Shown in pieces: positions 13,930-23,157 of a stretch of DNA of 26,651 bases. Made by a program: the position numbers and the translations under genes. This DNA comes from Rhodoluna sp. (GTDB lineage: Bacteria > Actinomycetota > Actinomycetes > Actinomycetales > Microbacteriaceae). The notes beneath the pieces are model-generated. The model did no database searches. It saw nothing but the letters and a program-made list of their open reading frames with translations, and was not told where the DNA came from. The DNA lies in the NCBI GenBank assembly GCA_026393335.1, contig JAPLAJ010000106.1, positions 1 through 26,651 of the forward strand, given 5' to 3'. Every line of letters starts with the position of its first letter. The stretch's first letter is position 1.

Positions 13930-15936
13930 ATGAAGAAAAATCTGGTCAAGGGCGTAGCCCTAGTCGCAGTTTCTATTCTTGGAGTTACTGGCCTAAGCCT
14001 TGCTCCGGCGAATGCAACTGCAGCTAACAAGACCGTGATTGTCCAAGAGGGCAACACACTTTCAGGTCTTAACACCGCTGTAAACGGTAAGAACCTAGTA
14101 ACCAACGTGGATGTTGTTTATCCAACCGGTTCTGGTTTCACTTACTGGAACAACAAGGCACAGCTAGTACGTAACACTGCTTTCGGTACCTTCAAGATCA
14201 CTCGTAACAACTGTCAGACATCAGTAACTACTGACGAGTTTGGTTGTTTCGCAGTTACTTACACAATCAAGAAGGGTCTAAAGTACTCTGACGGAACTCT
14301 AATCACCGCTCAGGACCTTCTACTAAGCCACGCAATCTCAAGCAGCGATTACGCAATCAAAGCTGGTTTGGGTGACCCAATGTCAGACGCTGGTTCAGCA
14401 TTTGACTCAGCTGGTTACGGTGGCGCTTACGATGACCACACCAGAGCAAACTCATTCGACCTAAGCGATGACAACTACTCAGTAACTGTCAAGTACGACG
14501 CTTTCCAGCCTGACTGGCAGATCTTTGGTCCTGGACCAGGTGCTGTTCACGCTCTAGTTGGTCTTGCAAAGGGTAAGAAGACTTTCCAGACTGCTCGCAC
14601 CAACGCGTCTTACAAGTCTCTTTTCGAAGATGCTTACTACACAGCTATTGATGCACTTCCAGCTTCAGACGACCCAGACTATGCAGATGCATTGGCTGAC
14701 CGTACAGCTGCTCGTGACCTATTGAAGAAGATGGCTGCAAAGTGGTCAACATCATTCAACATCACAACTGTTACTCCAAGCACAAACCCACTATTGCTAA
14801 TCTCAAACGGTGGATTCCAGATCACTTCTTGTGGTGCTTCTTCATGTACTTTGGACAAGAACCCTCTAGCTTCTGTTAGCGGTGCTCCAAAGATGACTGG
14901 TAACTTGGACAGAATCATCTTCAAGTTCCCTGCAACAGGCACAACCTTCAACGACACCGCTGTTGGTCAAGCAATCAAGAACGGTGAAGTAGACCTTTAC
15001 TCTGGTTCAGCTACAGCTTCATTCTGGTCAACAGTTTCATCTGACCCAGGTGTTGTTGCTGCAAGAACTTCAGTAGCTACCTACGAGCACTTCGATATCC
15101 GCGCAGGTGACGCACTAAACCCGAACTCAACTGTTAACTCAGACGGTAACTGTGCTGCTCCTTACGACGGTCCATTCAAGGGTTCATCTCAGAGAGCTAA
15201 GGACTTGCGTAAGGCAATGTTGCTAGTAGTGCCTCGTCAAGTTATTGCTAACACATACGTTGGTAAGATCTTCGACCCAGGATTCTCTGGTGACTCTCCA
15301 GTGCTAAACAGCTTGTTCTCACTAACAACTGAAGGTGACTACTCAAAGGTTGTTGCTGGTTCGAGCTCATACGTAAACGAATTCACGAAGGACCAGGACA
15401 CTCGCAACGCGGCTGCTCTAGCTCTTATGAAGAAGTACTACCCAAGTGCTGGTGCAGGTTCAAACAGTATTAACGTGAAGATGCTAACTAGCACTGCAGC
15501 TCGCCGTGTTGACATTGCGCTTCAGATCAAACTCCAGGCTGCAAAGGTTGGTATTAACGTAACCAACACTGCATCAACTGGTTGGTCAGGTCTGTTGAAC
15601 TGTAATAACTATGACGTAGTTACATTCGCTTGGTCAAAGTCTGCGATCTCACAGACTGGAACCAACCCACAGTACCAGAGCGATGGTTCTAACAACCGTG
15701 CAGGTTGGAAAGACCCAGATCTAGACACATTGCTAAAGAGATTCGAAGGTTCTCTTAGCGCAACAGAAATTGTTAGCGCGAAGATTGCTGCAGAACGTCA
15801 GCTATGGTCTAACTTCTGGACAATTGGTGAATACCAGTGGCCAGGTGTATCAGCGTGGAACAAGGACTTGAAGAACGTTCTTCCAAGCCCATTGAACCCT
15901 AACGTTGTATGGAACTACTGGGCATTGGGTTACTAA
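13930..15936 (+). CDS. Extracellular solute-binding protein, family 5 (peptide ABC transporter)
   Basis: The 668-residue product starts with a signal peptide (basic KKNLVKG, hydrophobic core, APANA before the mature part) and continues as a family-5 binding protein. Visible signs are the domain opening near TFGTFKITRN, the ITAQDLLLSHAIS segment, which matches the usual position of ..T A x D V x ..S, and a C-terminal ANERxLW-like stretch (AAERQLWSNFW). It should capture oligopeptides or a similar solute for the permeases downstream. Unusually for a Gram-positive binding protein there is no lipobox cysteine. The ATG at 13930 follows AAGGAG; an upstream in-frame ATG at 13894 lacks one. A very strong terminator follows, so most transcripts probably carry this gene alone. 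Confidence 0.9.
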   Translation: MKKNLVKGVALVAVSILGVTGLSLAPANATAANKTVIVQEGNTLSGLNTAVNGKNLVTNVDVVYPTGSGFTYWNNKAQLVRNTAFGTFKITRNNCQTSVTTDEFGCFAVTYTIKKGLKYSDGTLITAQDLLLSHAISSSDYAIKAGLGDPMSDAGSAFDSAGYGGAYDDHTRANSFDLSDDNYSVTVKYDAFQPDWQIFGPGPGAVHALVGLAKGKKTFQTARTNASYKSLFEDAYYTAIDALPASDDPDYADALADRTAARDLLKKMAAKWSTSFNITTVTPSTNPLLLISNGGFQITSCGASSCTLDKNPLASVSGAPKMTGNLDRIIFKFPATGTTFNDTAVGQAIKNGEVDLYSGSATASFWSTVSSDPGVVAARTSVATYEHFDIRAGDALNPNSTVNSDGNCAAPYDGPFKGSSQRAKDLRKAMLLVVPRQVIANTYVGKIFDPGFSGDSPVLNSLFSLTTEGDYSKVVAGSSSYVNEFTKDQDTRNAAALALMKKYYPSAGAGSNSINVKMLTSTAARRVDIALQIKLQAAKVGINVTNTASTGWSGLLNCNNYDVVTFAWSKSAISQTGTNPQYQSDGSNNRAGWKDPDLDTLLKRFEGSLSATEIVSAKIAAERQLWSNFWTIGEYQWPGVSAWNKDLKNVLPSPLNPNVVWNYWALGY

Positions 15937-15976
15937 TTCATAACTAAATAGTTATGGGTTAGAAAATCTAATCCTG

Positions 15977-16018
15977 TTCTTGGCGGTAACCCGAAAGGGT
16001 TACCGCCAAGAACTTTTT
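15977..16018 (+). terminator. Strong terminator/attenuator between binding protein and permeases
   Basis: A perfect 16-bp stem, 15977-15992 with 15997-16012, is capped by a GAAA tetraloop and followed by CTTTTT. Placed between the binding-protein gene and the permease genes, it should keep permease expression well below that of the binding protein and stabilise the upstream mRNA (inference from common practice in such operons). Confidence 0.95.
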
Positions 16019-16116
16019 AACAGAAAAAATTGCGCTGCTTAGCAAATCAAATCTCTATTGTGGCTAAACTAATTGGAGGCACTGTTGCCTGCAAGTAAAA
16101 AAAGAACGGATTCCAA

Positions 16117-17649
16117 TTGCTAGCTTTTATTGGTCGAAGAATTTCTCTAGCCCTACTAATTTTGTTTGGTTCCACTTACCTGACATATCAACTCGCGGCT
16201 TACTCTGGTGATCCACTAGCGGGCATTCGCGAATCTACGGATCCTAAAAAAGACGTCATCATTGCAGAGCTAACTAAGACTCTTCAGCTTGACGTCCCAC
16301 CACCTGCAAGATATTTCCTTTGGCTTCAAAAAGCACTGGGTCTTGCAACAGGAGCCCCAGACTTTGGTAACACAGTAATTCTTCGACTTCCAGTAATCGA
16401 TCAAATTGCAGCTGCAATTCCTGTTACTTTGCGACTTGTCACAACAGCAACAATCTTGTCTGTGGTTATTGGTATTAGCTTCGGTGTGCTGAGTGCTATC
16501 CGTCAGTACTCAAGACTTGATAACTCTCTAACTCTTCTTTCCTTCTTCTTGTTCTCACTTCCAATTTTCTGGATCGCCGTGATGCTTAAAGAGTTCATGG
16601 CAATTAGATTCAACGATTTCCTTGTAAACCCAACGATAGATATTTGGGCCAACATATTGATATCCGGAGTGATAGCGGTAATTGTCGCAGGGTTCGTGAG
16701 CGGAACACGCAAGCGAGTCCTAATCACTTGGGCTGCAACATTTGCTCTTCTTGTAACTCTGTTAGGTGTAGCGAGCGCAACAGCTTGGTTCAGATACCCA
16801 GTAATGGGCATCTTCGGCATCGCAATCTTGGGTGTAGCTTGTTCTCTTGGATTCACCAACATCTTCTCAGGCTTTGGAAACAAGAAAGCCTTAGGTGCTG
16901 GTCTGGCATCTGTAGCCCTTGGCTTGATTGCTTACTACCCATTCCAGCAACTAGCGGGACCCGGCACTAACTATGAGTTGATGCTTGCTCTAGCAGTTCT
17001 GATGCTTAGCTCGAGCTATTTCATTGGTTACTTCTTCACCAAGATTGACAAAGGTCCAGTAATCAGAGTTTCAATGCTCTCAGCATTCATGGTTGCTCTG
17101 TTCACTGTTGTCGACAAGTTGATGCAAACTTGGGATGGATACTTCGATCTTGCAGATGGAAGACCAATCCAAACTCAGGGTTCATACAACATCACCATTA
17201 CCTCGAATGACTTCTGGGTAAACAACTTGGACCTAGTTACACACTTGTTCCTTCCAACCACAGCTCTTGCTCTAGGTTTCGCTGGTTACCTCAGATACTC
17301 ACGTGCATCGATGTTGGAAGTTCTAAATATGGACTACATCCGCACCGCGCGTGCGAAGGGCATGCCTGAGCGTGAAGTTGTTCTACGTCACGCTGTTAGA
17401 AACGCGATGTTGCCTTTGACTACATTGCTGACTTTTGAAGTTGCAGGTTTGATTGGTGGAGCCATTATCACCGAAGGTATCTTCGGCTGGAGAGGTATGG
17501 GAAGCCTTTCAAACGAAGCTATTCAGTCACAGGATCTAAATCTGTTGATGGCCACTTTTGCAATTTCAGCATTCTTGACAATCATGGCAACACTTGTTGC
17601 TGACTTGCTTTACTCTGTCCTAGACCCTCGTATCAGAATTAGAAAGTAG
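16117..17649 (+). CDS. Peptide ABC transporter permease, DppB/OppB type, with extra membrane insertion
   Basis: The N-terminus (MLAFIGRRISLALLILFGSTYLTYQLA) and the C-terminal half are typical of the DppB family. The ATPase-contact loop DYIRTARAKGMPEREVVLRHAVRNAMLPL begins at residue 406, and the family end LYSVLDPRIRIRK is present. At 510 residues it is about 180 longer than the usual 310-340. The surplus is a hydrophobic block between about residues 175 and 335, with four to six extra helices, placed where normal members have an external loop. The start is a TTG at 16117 with a weak ribosome binding site. A possible promoter box TAAACT lies at 16065-16070, after the terminator. dppC follows after 8 nt. 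Confidence 0.92.
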   Translation: MLAFIGRRISLALLILFGSTYLTYQLAAYSGDPLAGIRESTDPKKDVIIAELTKTLQLDVPPPARYFLWLQKALGLATGAPDFGNTVILRLPVIDQIAAAIPVTLRLVTTATILSVVIGISFGVLSAIRQYSRLDNSLTLLSFFLFSLPIFWIAVMLKEFMAIRFNDFLVNPTIDIWANILISGVIAVIVAGFVSGTRKRVLITWAATFALLVTLLGVASATAWFRYPVMGIFGIAILGVACSLGFTNIFSGFGNKKALGAGLASVALGLIAYYPFQQLAGPGTNYELMLALAVLMLSSSYFIGYFFTKIDKGPVIRVSMLSAFMVALFTVVDKLMQTWDGYFDLADGRPIQTQGSYNITITSNDFWVNNLDLVTHLFLPTTALALGFAGYLRYSRASMLEVLNMDYIRTARAKGMPEREVVLRHAVRNAMLPLTTLLTFEVAGLIGGAIITEGIFGWRGMGSLSNEAIQSQDLNLLMATFAISAFLTIMATLVADLLYSVLDPRIRIRK

Positions 17650-17657
17650 AAAATCTG

Positions 17658-18689
17658 ATGGCAATCAAAAGAAAAAAGAACTCTCAGCAACCGATTGAAG
17701 GTAACGAGACTGGTAGCAGCAACATCGAGGTTGCAGGTCTTAGCCAAGGTCAAATTATTCGAAAGAGATTCTTTCAGCACAAGCCTGCTGTAGCTGGTTT
17801 GATTTTTATGATCCTGTTCACAATCTTTGTGTACTCAGCTTCTGGTCTGCACCTAGGCACTGAAGCCAATCCAATTACTATTAAGGGTTGGTGGAAGTAC
17901 TCACATGAAGATCTTCTGCCTCAGGGCTCATGTGCATCTGGTTGTCCAAGTGCTGACCACCCAATGGGTCAGCTTCCAAACGGACGTGACTACTTCTCTC
18001 TAGTAACGAGAGGATCTGAAATCTCATTGATGATCATGGTTGTTATCGGTGGACTTTCAGCATTCATCGGAACTGTTACTGGAGCGGTTGCAGGATTCTT
18101 TGTTGGAATCATTGACAACGTAATGATGCGTTTCACTGACTTCATCCTTACAGTTCCTTTCATCCTTATCGGTGCGGTTATCGGTTACAACCTAGGTAAC
18201 TTCGGTGTATTCCCACTCGCGATATTCTTGGGTATTTTTATCTGGCCAGGGCTTGCTCGTCTTGTACGTGGAGAGTTCTTGTCTTTGAGAGAACGTGAAT
18301 TCGTAGATGCTGCCCGCGTAGCTGGTGCTTCTAACCGAAGAATCATCTTCAAGCACATCTTGCCAAACTCCGTTGGTGTGATTATCGTTTCAACAACTTT
18401 GCTTTTGTCCTCATCAATTCTTTTGGAGAGCGGTCTTTCATACCTTGGCTTCGGAGTTCAAGCGCCAGACGTCTCTCTAGGTGCTCTAATCTCTACCTAC
18501 CAAGGTGAGTTCACTTATGCACCATGGTTGTTCTGGTGGCCAGGTGTGATCATTATTGCTATCGCCTTGAGCATCAACTTTGTTGGTGATGGTCTACGTG
18601 ACGCATTCGACCCTCGTCAGAGAAGAAGAATCAGTCGTAAAGAACGTGCAGTTGAGACTGGCACACGCGCTCAGGTAAACAAGAGCTAG
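17658..18689 (+). CDS. Peptide ABC transporter permease, DppC/OppC type
   Basis: The 343-residue protein has a long polar N-terminus with a basic start, a first transmembrane helix (about 45-65), an external loop with two cysteines (GSCASGCPS), and five C-terminal helices. The cytoplasmic contact loop reads EFVDAARVAGASNRRIIFKHILPN (about 210-233), the EAA-like motif of this family. The protein ends GDGLRDAFDPRQRRR, the normal DppC signature. It pairs with the DppB-type permease encoded 8 nt upstream. The matching ATPase gene lies about 660 nt further on, separated by a gene on the opposite strand. Confidence 0.94.
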   Translation: MAIKRKKNSQQPIEGNETGSSNIEVAGLSQGQIIRKRFFQHKPAVAGLIFMILFTIFVYSASGLHLGTEANPITIKGWWKYSHEDLLPQGSCASGCPSADHPMGQLPNGRDYFSLVTRGSEISLMIMVVIGGLSAFIGTVTGAVAGFFVGIIDNVMMRFTDFILTVPFILIGAVIGYNLGNFGVFPLAIFLGIFIWPGLARLVRGEFLSLREREFVDAARVAGASNRRIIFKHILPNSVGVIIVSTTLLLSSSILLESGLSYLGFGVQAPDVSLGALISTYQGEFTYAPWLFWWPGVIIIAIALSINFVGDGLRDAFDPRQRRRISRKERAVETGTRAQVNKS

Positions 18690-18696
18690 GAACAGG

Positions 18697-19281
18697 TCAT
18701 TGACTAAGGGTATAAACCAGTATTCCTATACTGACTACGCAAACGGCAACGGTAAGAATGTTAATCTTTCTTACCAGGTGCTCGCCAGCGGTACCCGCGT
18801 TAACAGAATTTTGACTGTATCTAAGGGCGAGAACCAAAGCAGCCCCGCTTTCGGATCTAGGAGAGTCGCTAGTAGCAATGACCTTTCTGGATTCAAGGCC
18901 AGTGCCTTTGTAGTCGGTGTCATGGATGTTTCGACTAATGATTCTGCTGGAAGATGGAGCAGCCCAAGAAGAGAACTTCTTCTCAGCCGTAACAACAGTG
19001 AAAGCGTACTTGGTAACAAAGTCTTCAGCTCTAAGCCAGCCAACTTGGATGGTCTGGAATGGGTTATGGATTTCGATTCCCGAGTTGCTGTAAACGATCT
19101 TGGGATAAATCATGACCACCCACATGATTGCGCAGATAGCAGCAGTGTTTATGGTTGCGATGAAGCCATCGTAGATATTGCCAATAGAAAAGTAAGAAAT
19201 AGCAGCGAGAATGCCAACGAGAGCGATTACTACCAAGTAAATCCAGTTGCTTCGAGTTCTATAAATGTGAGAGTCAGCCAT
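18697..19281 (-). CDS. PH-domain-like membrane protein, antisense within the peptide transporter operon
   Basis: The 194-residue protein has two N-terminal helices (about 13-33 and 39-59), then a segment VYSNSGIEIHNPFQTIQVGWLRAEDF...SSWAAP that matches bacterial PH-like domains of actinobacterial membrane proteins, and a C-terminal helix (about 173-192). Function unknown. It lies on the minus strand between the dppC and dppDF genes, 7 nt from the dppC stop. Readthrough transcription of the transporter would therefore be antisense to it. I see no good Shine-Dalgarno sequence; a -10-like GATAGT lies 9 nt upstream of the ATG. An open frame exists on the plus strand over the same bases, but only this one has recognisable protein features. 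Confidence 0.75.
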   Translation of the reverse strand: MADSHIYRTRSNWIYLVVIALVGILAAISYFSIGNIYDGFIATINTAAICAIMWVVMIYPKIVYSNSGIEIHNPFQTIQVGWLRAEDFVTKYAFTVVTAEKKFSSWAAPSSSRIISRNIHDTDYKGTGLESRKVIATSDSPRSESGAALVLALRYSQNSVNAGTAGEHLVRKINILTVAVCVVSIGILVYTLSQ

Positions 19282-19351
19282 GATGGCCAGACTATCGCAG
19301 ACTGTAAGAGAGTTTCATCATTTTCAGCCACTAAGGAAGGTAATTAAGCTG

Positions 19352-21016
19352 ATGCCAAGTAAAGAACCGATTCTAAAAGTCGAGGGATTCAACGTAGAGT
19401 TCTGGGTTGAGGGTGTTTGGTACCCTGCCGCGATTGACATGAACTTCGAGGTAGCTGCTGGTGAAGTGCTAGCCATCGTAGGTGAATCAGGCTCTGGTAA
19501 GTCAACAACAGCAATGGGTCTTATGGGCTTGCTTGCACCGAATGCTAGAACCTCAGGTAGCGTCAAGGTCAAGAACGTTGAAATGCTAAACCAGCCTCTG
19601 TCTCTTCTTCGTAAGTTCAGAGGTAAGGAAGTTGCTTACATCTTCCAAGAGCCGATGACTGCGCTAAACCCCGTGTACACAGTTGGTTTCCAGATTGTTG
19701 AAGTTCTCCGTAACCACTTTGAAATGGGGCCTAACCAGGCTAAAGAGCGCGCTATTGAACTTTTGACCATGGTTGAAATTCCAGATCCAGCGAAGTCTTT
19801 TGACAAGTACCCTCACCAGCTATCTGGTGGTCAGCGTCAGCGCGCAATGATTGCTCAGTCACTTGCCTGTGACCCAGCACTTCTAATTGCTGATGAGCCA
19901 ACCACTGCTTTGGACGTAACTGTTCAGGCTGAAATCTTGGACCTTATGCGTAACCTAAAGGACAAGCTGAACTCAGCTGTTCTTTTGATTACTCACGACA
20001 TGGGTGTTGTTGCTGACTTGAGCGACCGCATCCTTGTTATGAAGGATGGTCTAACAGTTGAAGAGAACACTTCAGATATTATCTTCAACCGTCCTCAGCA
20101 CCCATACACAAAGTCACTATTGGCTGCTGTTCCAAAGCTTGGATCTCTAAAGGTTCGTACACTTCCTGCAGAAGCTGTGAAGGCTCAACCAGTTCTTGAA
20201 ATCAAGGACCTAGTTATCGAATATCCAAAGCGTGGACGTATTCCAGCATTCCGTGCTGTTGATGGTGTTTCATTCTCTATCCAGCCAGGTGAAATCCTAG
20301 GTCTAGTAGGAGAGTCTGGTTCAGGTAAGACAACTGTTGGTCGTGCTGCTATTGGTCTTCTTCCTGTTCACTCAGGTTCTATTGAGATCTTGGGTAACAA
20401 CATCGCCGGTAAGAAGCTAAGAGAGCTTAAGGTCATCCGTCGCGACACAGGTATCGTGTTCCAGGACCCTTCATCATCTCTAAACCCTCGTCTACCTATC
20501 GGTGAGAGCATTGGTGAGCCTTTATTCCTTGCCGGAGAAGCTTCTGGTGATGAACTAAACACTCGTGTTGAAGAACTTCTGGACTCAGTTGAACTTCCTC
20601 GTTCATACCGTAACCGTTACCCACACGAGCTATCTGGTGGTCAGAAGCAGCGTGTAGGTATTGCGAGAGCACTAGCGCTATCACCAAAGCTTTTGATTGC
20701 TGATGAGCCAACCTCTGCTCTAGACGTATCTGTTCAGGCTAGATTCCTAGACCTACTTACAGAACTTCAGGACAGACTAAAGTTCGCTTGTTTGTTCATC
20801 ACTCACGATATCGGTGTGGTTGACATCTTGGCTCACCGTATTGCAGTTATGCAGTATGGAAAGCTGGTTGAGGTTGGTCCTCGTGACCAGGTCTTGAACC
20901 AGCCTCAAGAGATGTACACCAAGAGTCTTTTGGCTGCTGTTCCAGTGCCAGATCCTAAAGAGCAGAAGAAGCGTCGCGAGGCTAGAGCTAAGCTTTTGGC
21001 CACAATCGGCGAATAA
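19352..21016 (+). CDS. Peptide ABC transporter ATPase, fused DppD-DppF
   Basis: The 554-residue protein has two complete ABC domains. The first has Walker A GESGSGKS (44-51), signature LSGGQRQR and Walker B LLIADEPTTALD. The second has GESGSGKT, LSGGQKQR and LLIADEPTSALD. Each domain ends in the oligopeptide-family extension (RPQHPYTKSLLAAVPKLG and QPQEMYTKSLLAAVPVPDP). It powers the two permeases encoded upstream. The ATG at 19352 is chosen because AAGGAAGG lies upstream and the domain starts directly after it; an earlier ATG at 19280 lies in the start region of the antisense gene. Fusion of both ATPases in one chain is common in Actinobacteria. Confidence 0.94.
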   Translation: MPSKEPILKVEGFNVEFWVEGVWYPAAIDMNFEVAAGEVLAIVGESGSGKSTTAMGLMGLLAPNARTSGSVKVKNVEMLNQPLSLLRKFRGKEVAYIFQEPMTALNPVYTVGFQIVEVLRNHFEMGPNQAKERAIELLTMVEIPDPAKSFDKYPHQLSGGQRQRAMIAQSLACDPALLIADEPTTALDVTVQAEILDLMRNLKDKLNSAVLLITHDMGVVADLSDRILVMKDGLTVEENTSDIIFNRPQHPYTKSLLAAVPKLGSLKVRTLPAEAVKAQPVLEIKDLVIEYPKRGRIPAFRAVDGVSFSIQPGEILGLVGESGSGKTTVGRAAIGLLPVHSGSIEILGNNIAGKKLRELKVIRRDTGIVFQDPSSSLNPRLPIGESIGEPLFLAGEASGDELNTRVEELLDSVELPRSYRNRYPHELSGGQKQRVGIARALALSPKLLIADEPTSALDVSVQARFLDLLTELQDRLKFACLFITHDIGVVDILAHRIAVMQYGKLVEVGPRDQVLNQPQEMYTKSLLAAVPVPDPKEQKKRREARAKLLATIGE

Positions 21017-21177
21017 TCTGTTCAGACTCTCTTAACTATCCCAGGCACGCTTTTAGGGCTGCCTCGGTTAGACTTGAGGTACTACGGCTCTTGCACATCG
21101 TGCCCGAAGCCCCAACAATCAAGCGTTGAAGTGACTATTCGTTTTGCGCTGAACAACGCCCTAAAGGACCCAGAGTA

Positions 21178-23097
21178 ATGGCCCAAGTATCAAGAGATGA
21201 CATCCGTAACGTAGCAATCGTGGCTCACGTTGACCATGGCAAGACCACACTGGTTGATGCCATGTTACGCCAGACCGGTTCTTTCGGAGATCACGCACAC
21301 CTAGGCGAACGCCTAATGGACTCAGGGGACCTTGAGCGTGAAAAGGGTATTACCATCCTCGCTAAGAACACCGCTATTGCTTATAAGGGTGCTTCAGCTA
21401 ACGGTAGAGAAATCACCATCAACGTAATCGACACCCCAGGTCACGCTGACTTCGGTGGCGAAGTTGAACGTGGTCTTTCAATGGTTGACGGTGTTGTTCT
21501 TCTAGTTGATGCCTCTGAAGGTCCACTACCGCAGACACGCTTCGTTTTGCGTAAGGCACTAGAAGCGAACTTGACTGTAATTCTTCTAGTCAACAAGACT
21601 GACCGTCCTGATGCTCGTATCGATGAGGTTGTTGAAGAAACACACGATCTACTTCTAGGCCTTGCATCAGATATTCACGAAGATGTGCCTGATCTAGACA
21701 TTGACTCAATTCTTGAGCTACCTGTGATTTATGCATCAGGTCGTGCAGGTCGAGCTAGCTTGAATAAGCCAAACGATGGTGAGATGCCAGACAGCGACGA
21801 TCTTGAGCCGCTGTTCGCTGCAATCTTGAAGCACATCCCCGCTCCTACTTACGATGACGCAGCTCCTTTGCAAGCTCACGTTACAAACCTTGATGCTTCA
21901 CCATTCCTTGGTCGTCTAGCACTTCTACGTATCTTCAACGGAACTATCCGTAAGGGTCAGCAGGTTGCTTGGGTTCGTCAGGATGGCACAACTCAGAACG
22001 TAAAGATCACAGAACTTCTGATGACTAAAGCTCTTGATCGTTTCCCAACCGAATCAGCTTCTGCTGGTGATATTGTTGCGGTAGCCGGTATCGAGAACAT
22101 CACCATTGGTGAAACTCTTGCCGACCCGAATGATATTCGTCCGCTTCCGATGATCACTGTTGATGACCCTGCTATCTCGATGACCATTGGTATCAACACA
22201 TCTCCTATGGCAGGTCGAGTCAAGGGAGCTAAGGTTACCGCTCGTCTTGTGAAGGATCGTCTAGACCGTGAACTTATCGGTAACGTGTCTCTTAAGGTTC
22301 TACCTACTGAGCGTCCAGATGCTTGGGAAGTACAGGGTCGTGGTGAACTAGCTCTAGCTATCCTGGTTGAGCAGATGCGTCGTGAAGGCTATGAACTAAC
22401 TGTTGGCAAGCCTCAGGTAGTTACCAAGAAGATTGATGGCAAGTTACACGAGCCTGTTGAAGATCTAACCCTTGATGTTCCTGAAGAGTTCCTAGGCCCT
22501 ATGACTCAGCTAATGGCTGCTCGTAAGGGTCGCATGAAGAACATGGTGAATCACTCAACCGGTTGGGTTCGTATGGAATTCCTAGTTCCTTCTCGTGGTC
22601 TTATCGGATTCCGAACAGAATTCCTAACCACCACCAAGGGAACTGGTATCGCTAACGCTATCTCAGCAGGCTATGAGCCATGGGCTGGAGAGATTGTTAC
22701 TCGTATCAATGGTTCTCTAGTTGCTGACCGTGCAGGAGTTGCAACACCGTTTGCAATGATTGCTTTGCAAGAGCGTGGTTCTTTCTTTGTTGATCCAACC
22801 AGTGAAGTGTATGCAGGTATGGTTGTCGGTGAGAACTCTAGAGCTGATGACATGGATGTGAACATCACTAAGGAGAAGAAGCTAACCAACATGAGAGCAT
22901 CTTCAAGCGATGAATTCCAAGCGCTAACTCCTCCTCGCAAATTGTCTTTGGAAGAGTGCCTAGAGTTTGCTCGTGAAGATGAGTGTGTTGAGGTTACCCC
23001 TGAAGGAACTCGTATCCGCAAGGTTGAGCTAGATGCCAACATTCGTGCCCGTAACACTTCTGCTAAGAAGCGTGCCAACGAAAACGCAGCTGGCTGA
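21178..23097 (+). CDS. typA: Ribosome-associated GTPase TypA/BipA
   Basis: The 639-residue protein is a translational GTPase with G1 AHVDHGKT (16-23), EREKGITI in switch I, G3 DTPGHADF and G4 NKTD. The domain 2 beta barrel, the EF-G-like domain and the BipA-specific C-terminus follow (GLIGFRTEFLTTTKGTG, NMRASSSDE). TypA binds the ribosome under stress and aids 50S assembly (family knowledge). The ATG at 21178 follows AAAGGA by 9 nt. A -10-like TAGACT lies at 21069-21074 in the 161-nt gap after the ATPase gene. In Actinobacteria typA commonly lies between peptide-transporter genes and mshB-fdxA-dapC, as here. Confidence 0.97.
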   Translation: MAQVSRDDIRNVAIVAHVDHGKTTLVDAMLRQTGSFGDHAHLGERLMDSGDLEREKGITILAKNTAIAYKGASANGREITINVIDTPGHADFGGEVERGLSMVDGVVLLVDASEGPLPQTRFVLRKALEANLTVILLVNKTDRPDARIDEVVEETHDLLLGLASDIHEDVPDLDIDSILELPVIYASGRAGRASLNKPNDGEMPDSDDLEPLFAAILKHIPAPTYDDAAPLQAHVTNLDASPFLGRLALLRIFNGTIRKGQQVAWVRQDGTTQNVKITELLMTKALDRFPTESASAGDIVAVAGIENITIGETLADPNDIRPLPMITVDDPAISMTIGINTSPMAGRVKGAKVTARLVKDRLDRELIGNVSLKVLPTERPDAWEVQGRGELALAILVEQMRREGYELTVGKPQVVTKKIDGKLHEPVEDLTLDVPEEFLGPMTQLMAARKGRMKNMVNHSTGWVRMEFLVPSRGLIGFRTEFLTTTKGTGIANAISAGYEPWAGEIVTRINGSLVADRAGVATPFAMIALQERGSFFVDPTSEVYAGMVVGENSRADDMDVNITKEKKLTNMRASSSDEFQALTPPRKLSLEECLEFAREDECVEVTPEGTRIRKVELDANIRARNTSAKKRANENAAG

Positions 23098-23114
23098 TAA
23101 TTATTGGTTATAAA

Positions 23115-23145
23115 AAAATGGACCTCAGTAATTGAGGTCCATTTT
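23115..23145. terminator. Bidirectional terminator between typA and the iron permease
   Basis: AAAATGGACCTCA (23115-23127) and TGAGGTCCATTTT (23133-23145) form a 13-bp perfect stem with a 5-nt loop. It has A-rich and T-rich flanks, so it can end typA transcripts on the plus strand and efeU transcripts on the minus strand. Confidence 0.92.
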
Positions 23146-23157
23146 CTTTATCAAAGA

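Noticed and set aside
18700..19347. Open frame of about 215 codons on the plus strand opposite the PH-like gene
   Set aside because: It needs a TTG start, has low-complexity Ser/Asn-rich content and no recognisable features, whereas the minus-strand frame has membrane helices and a PH-like motif.
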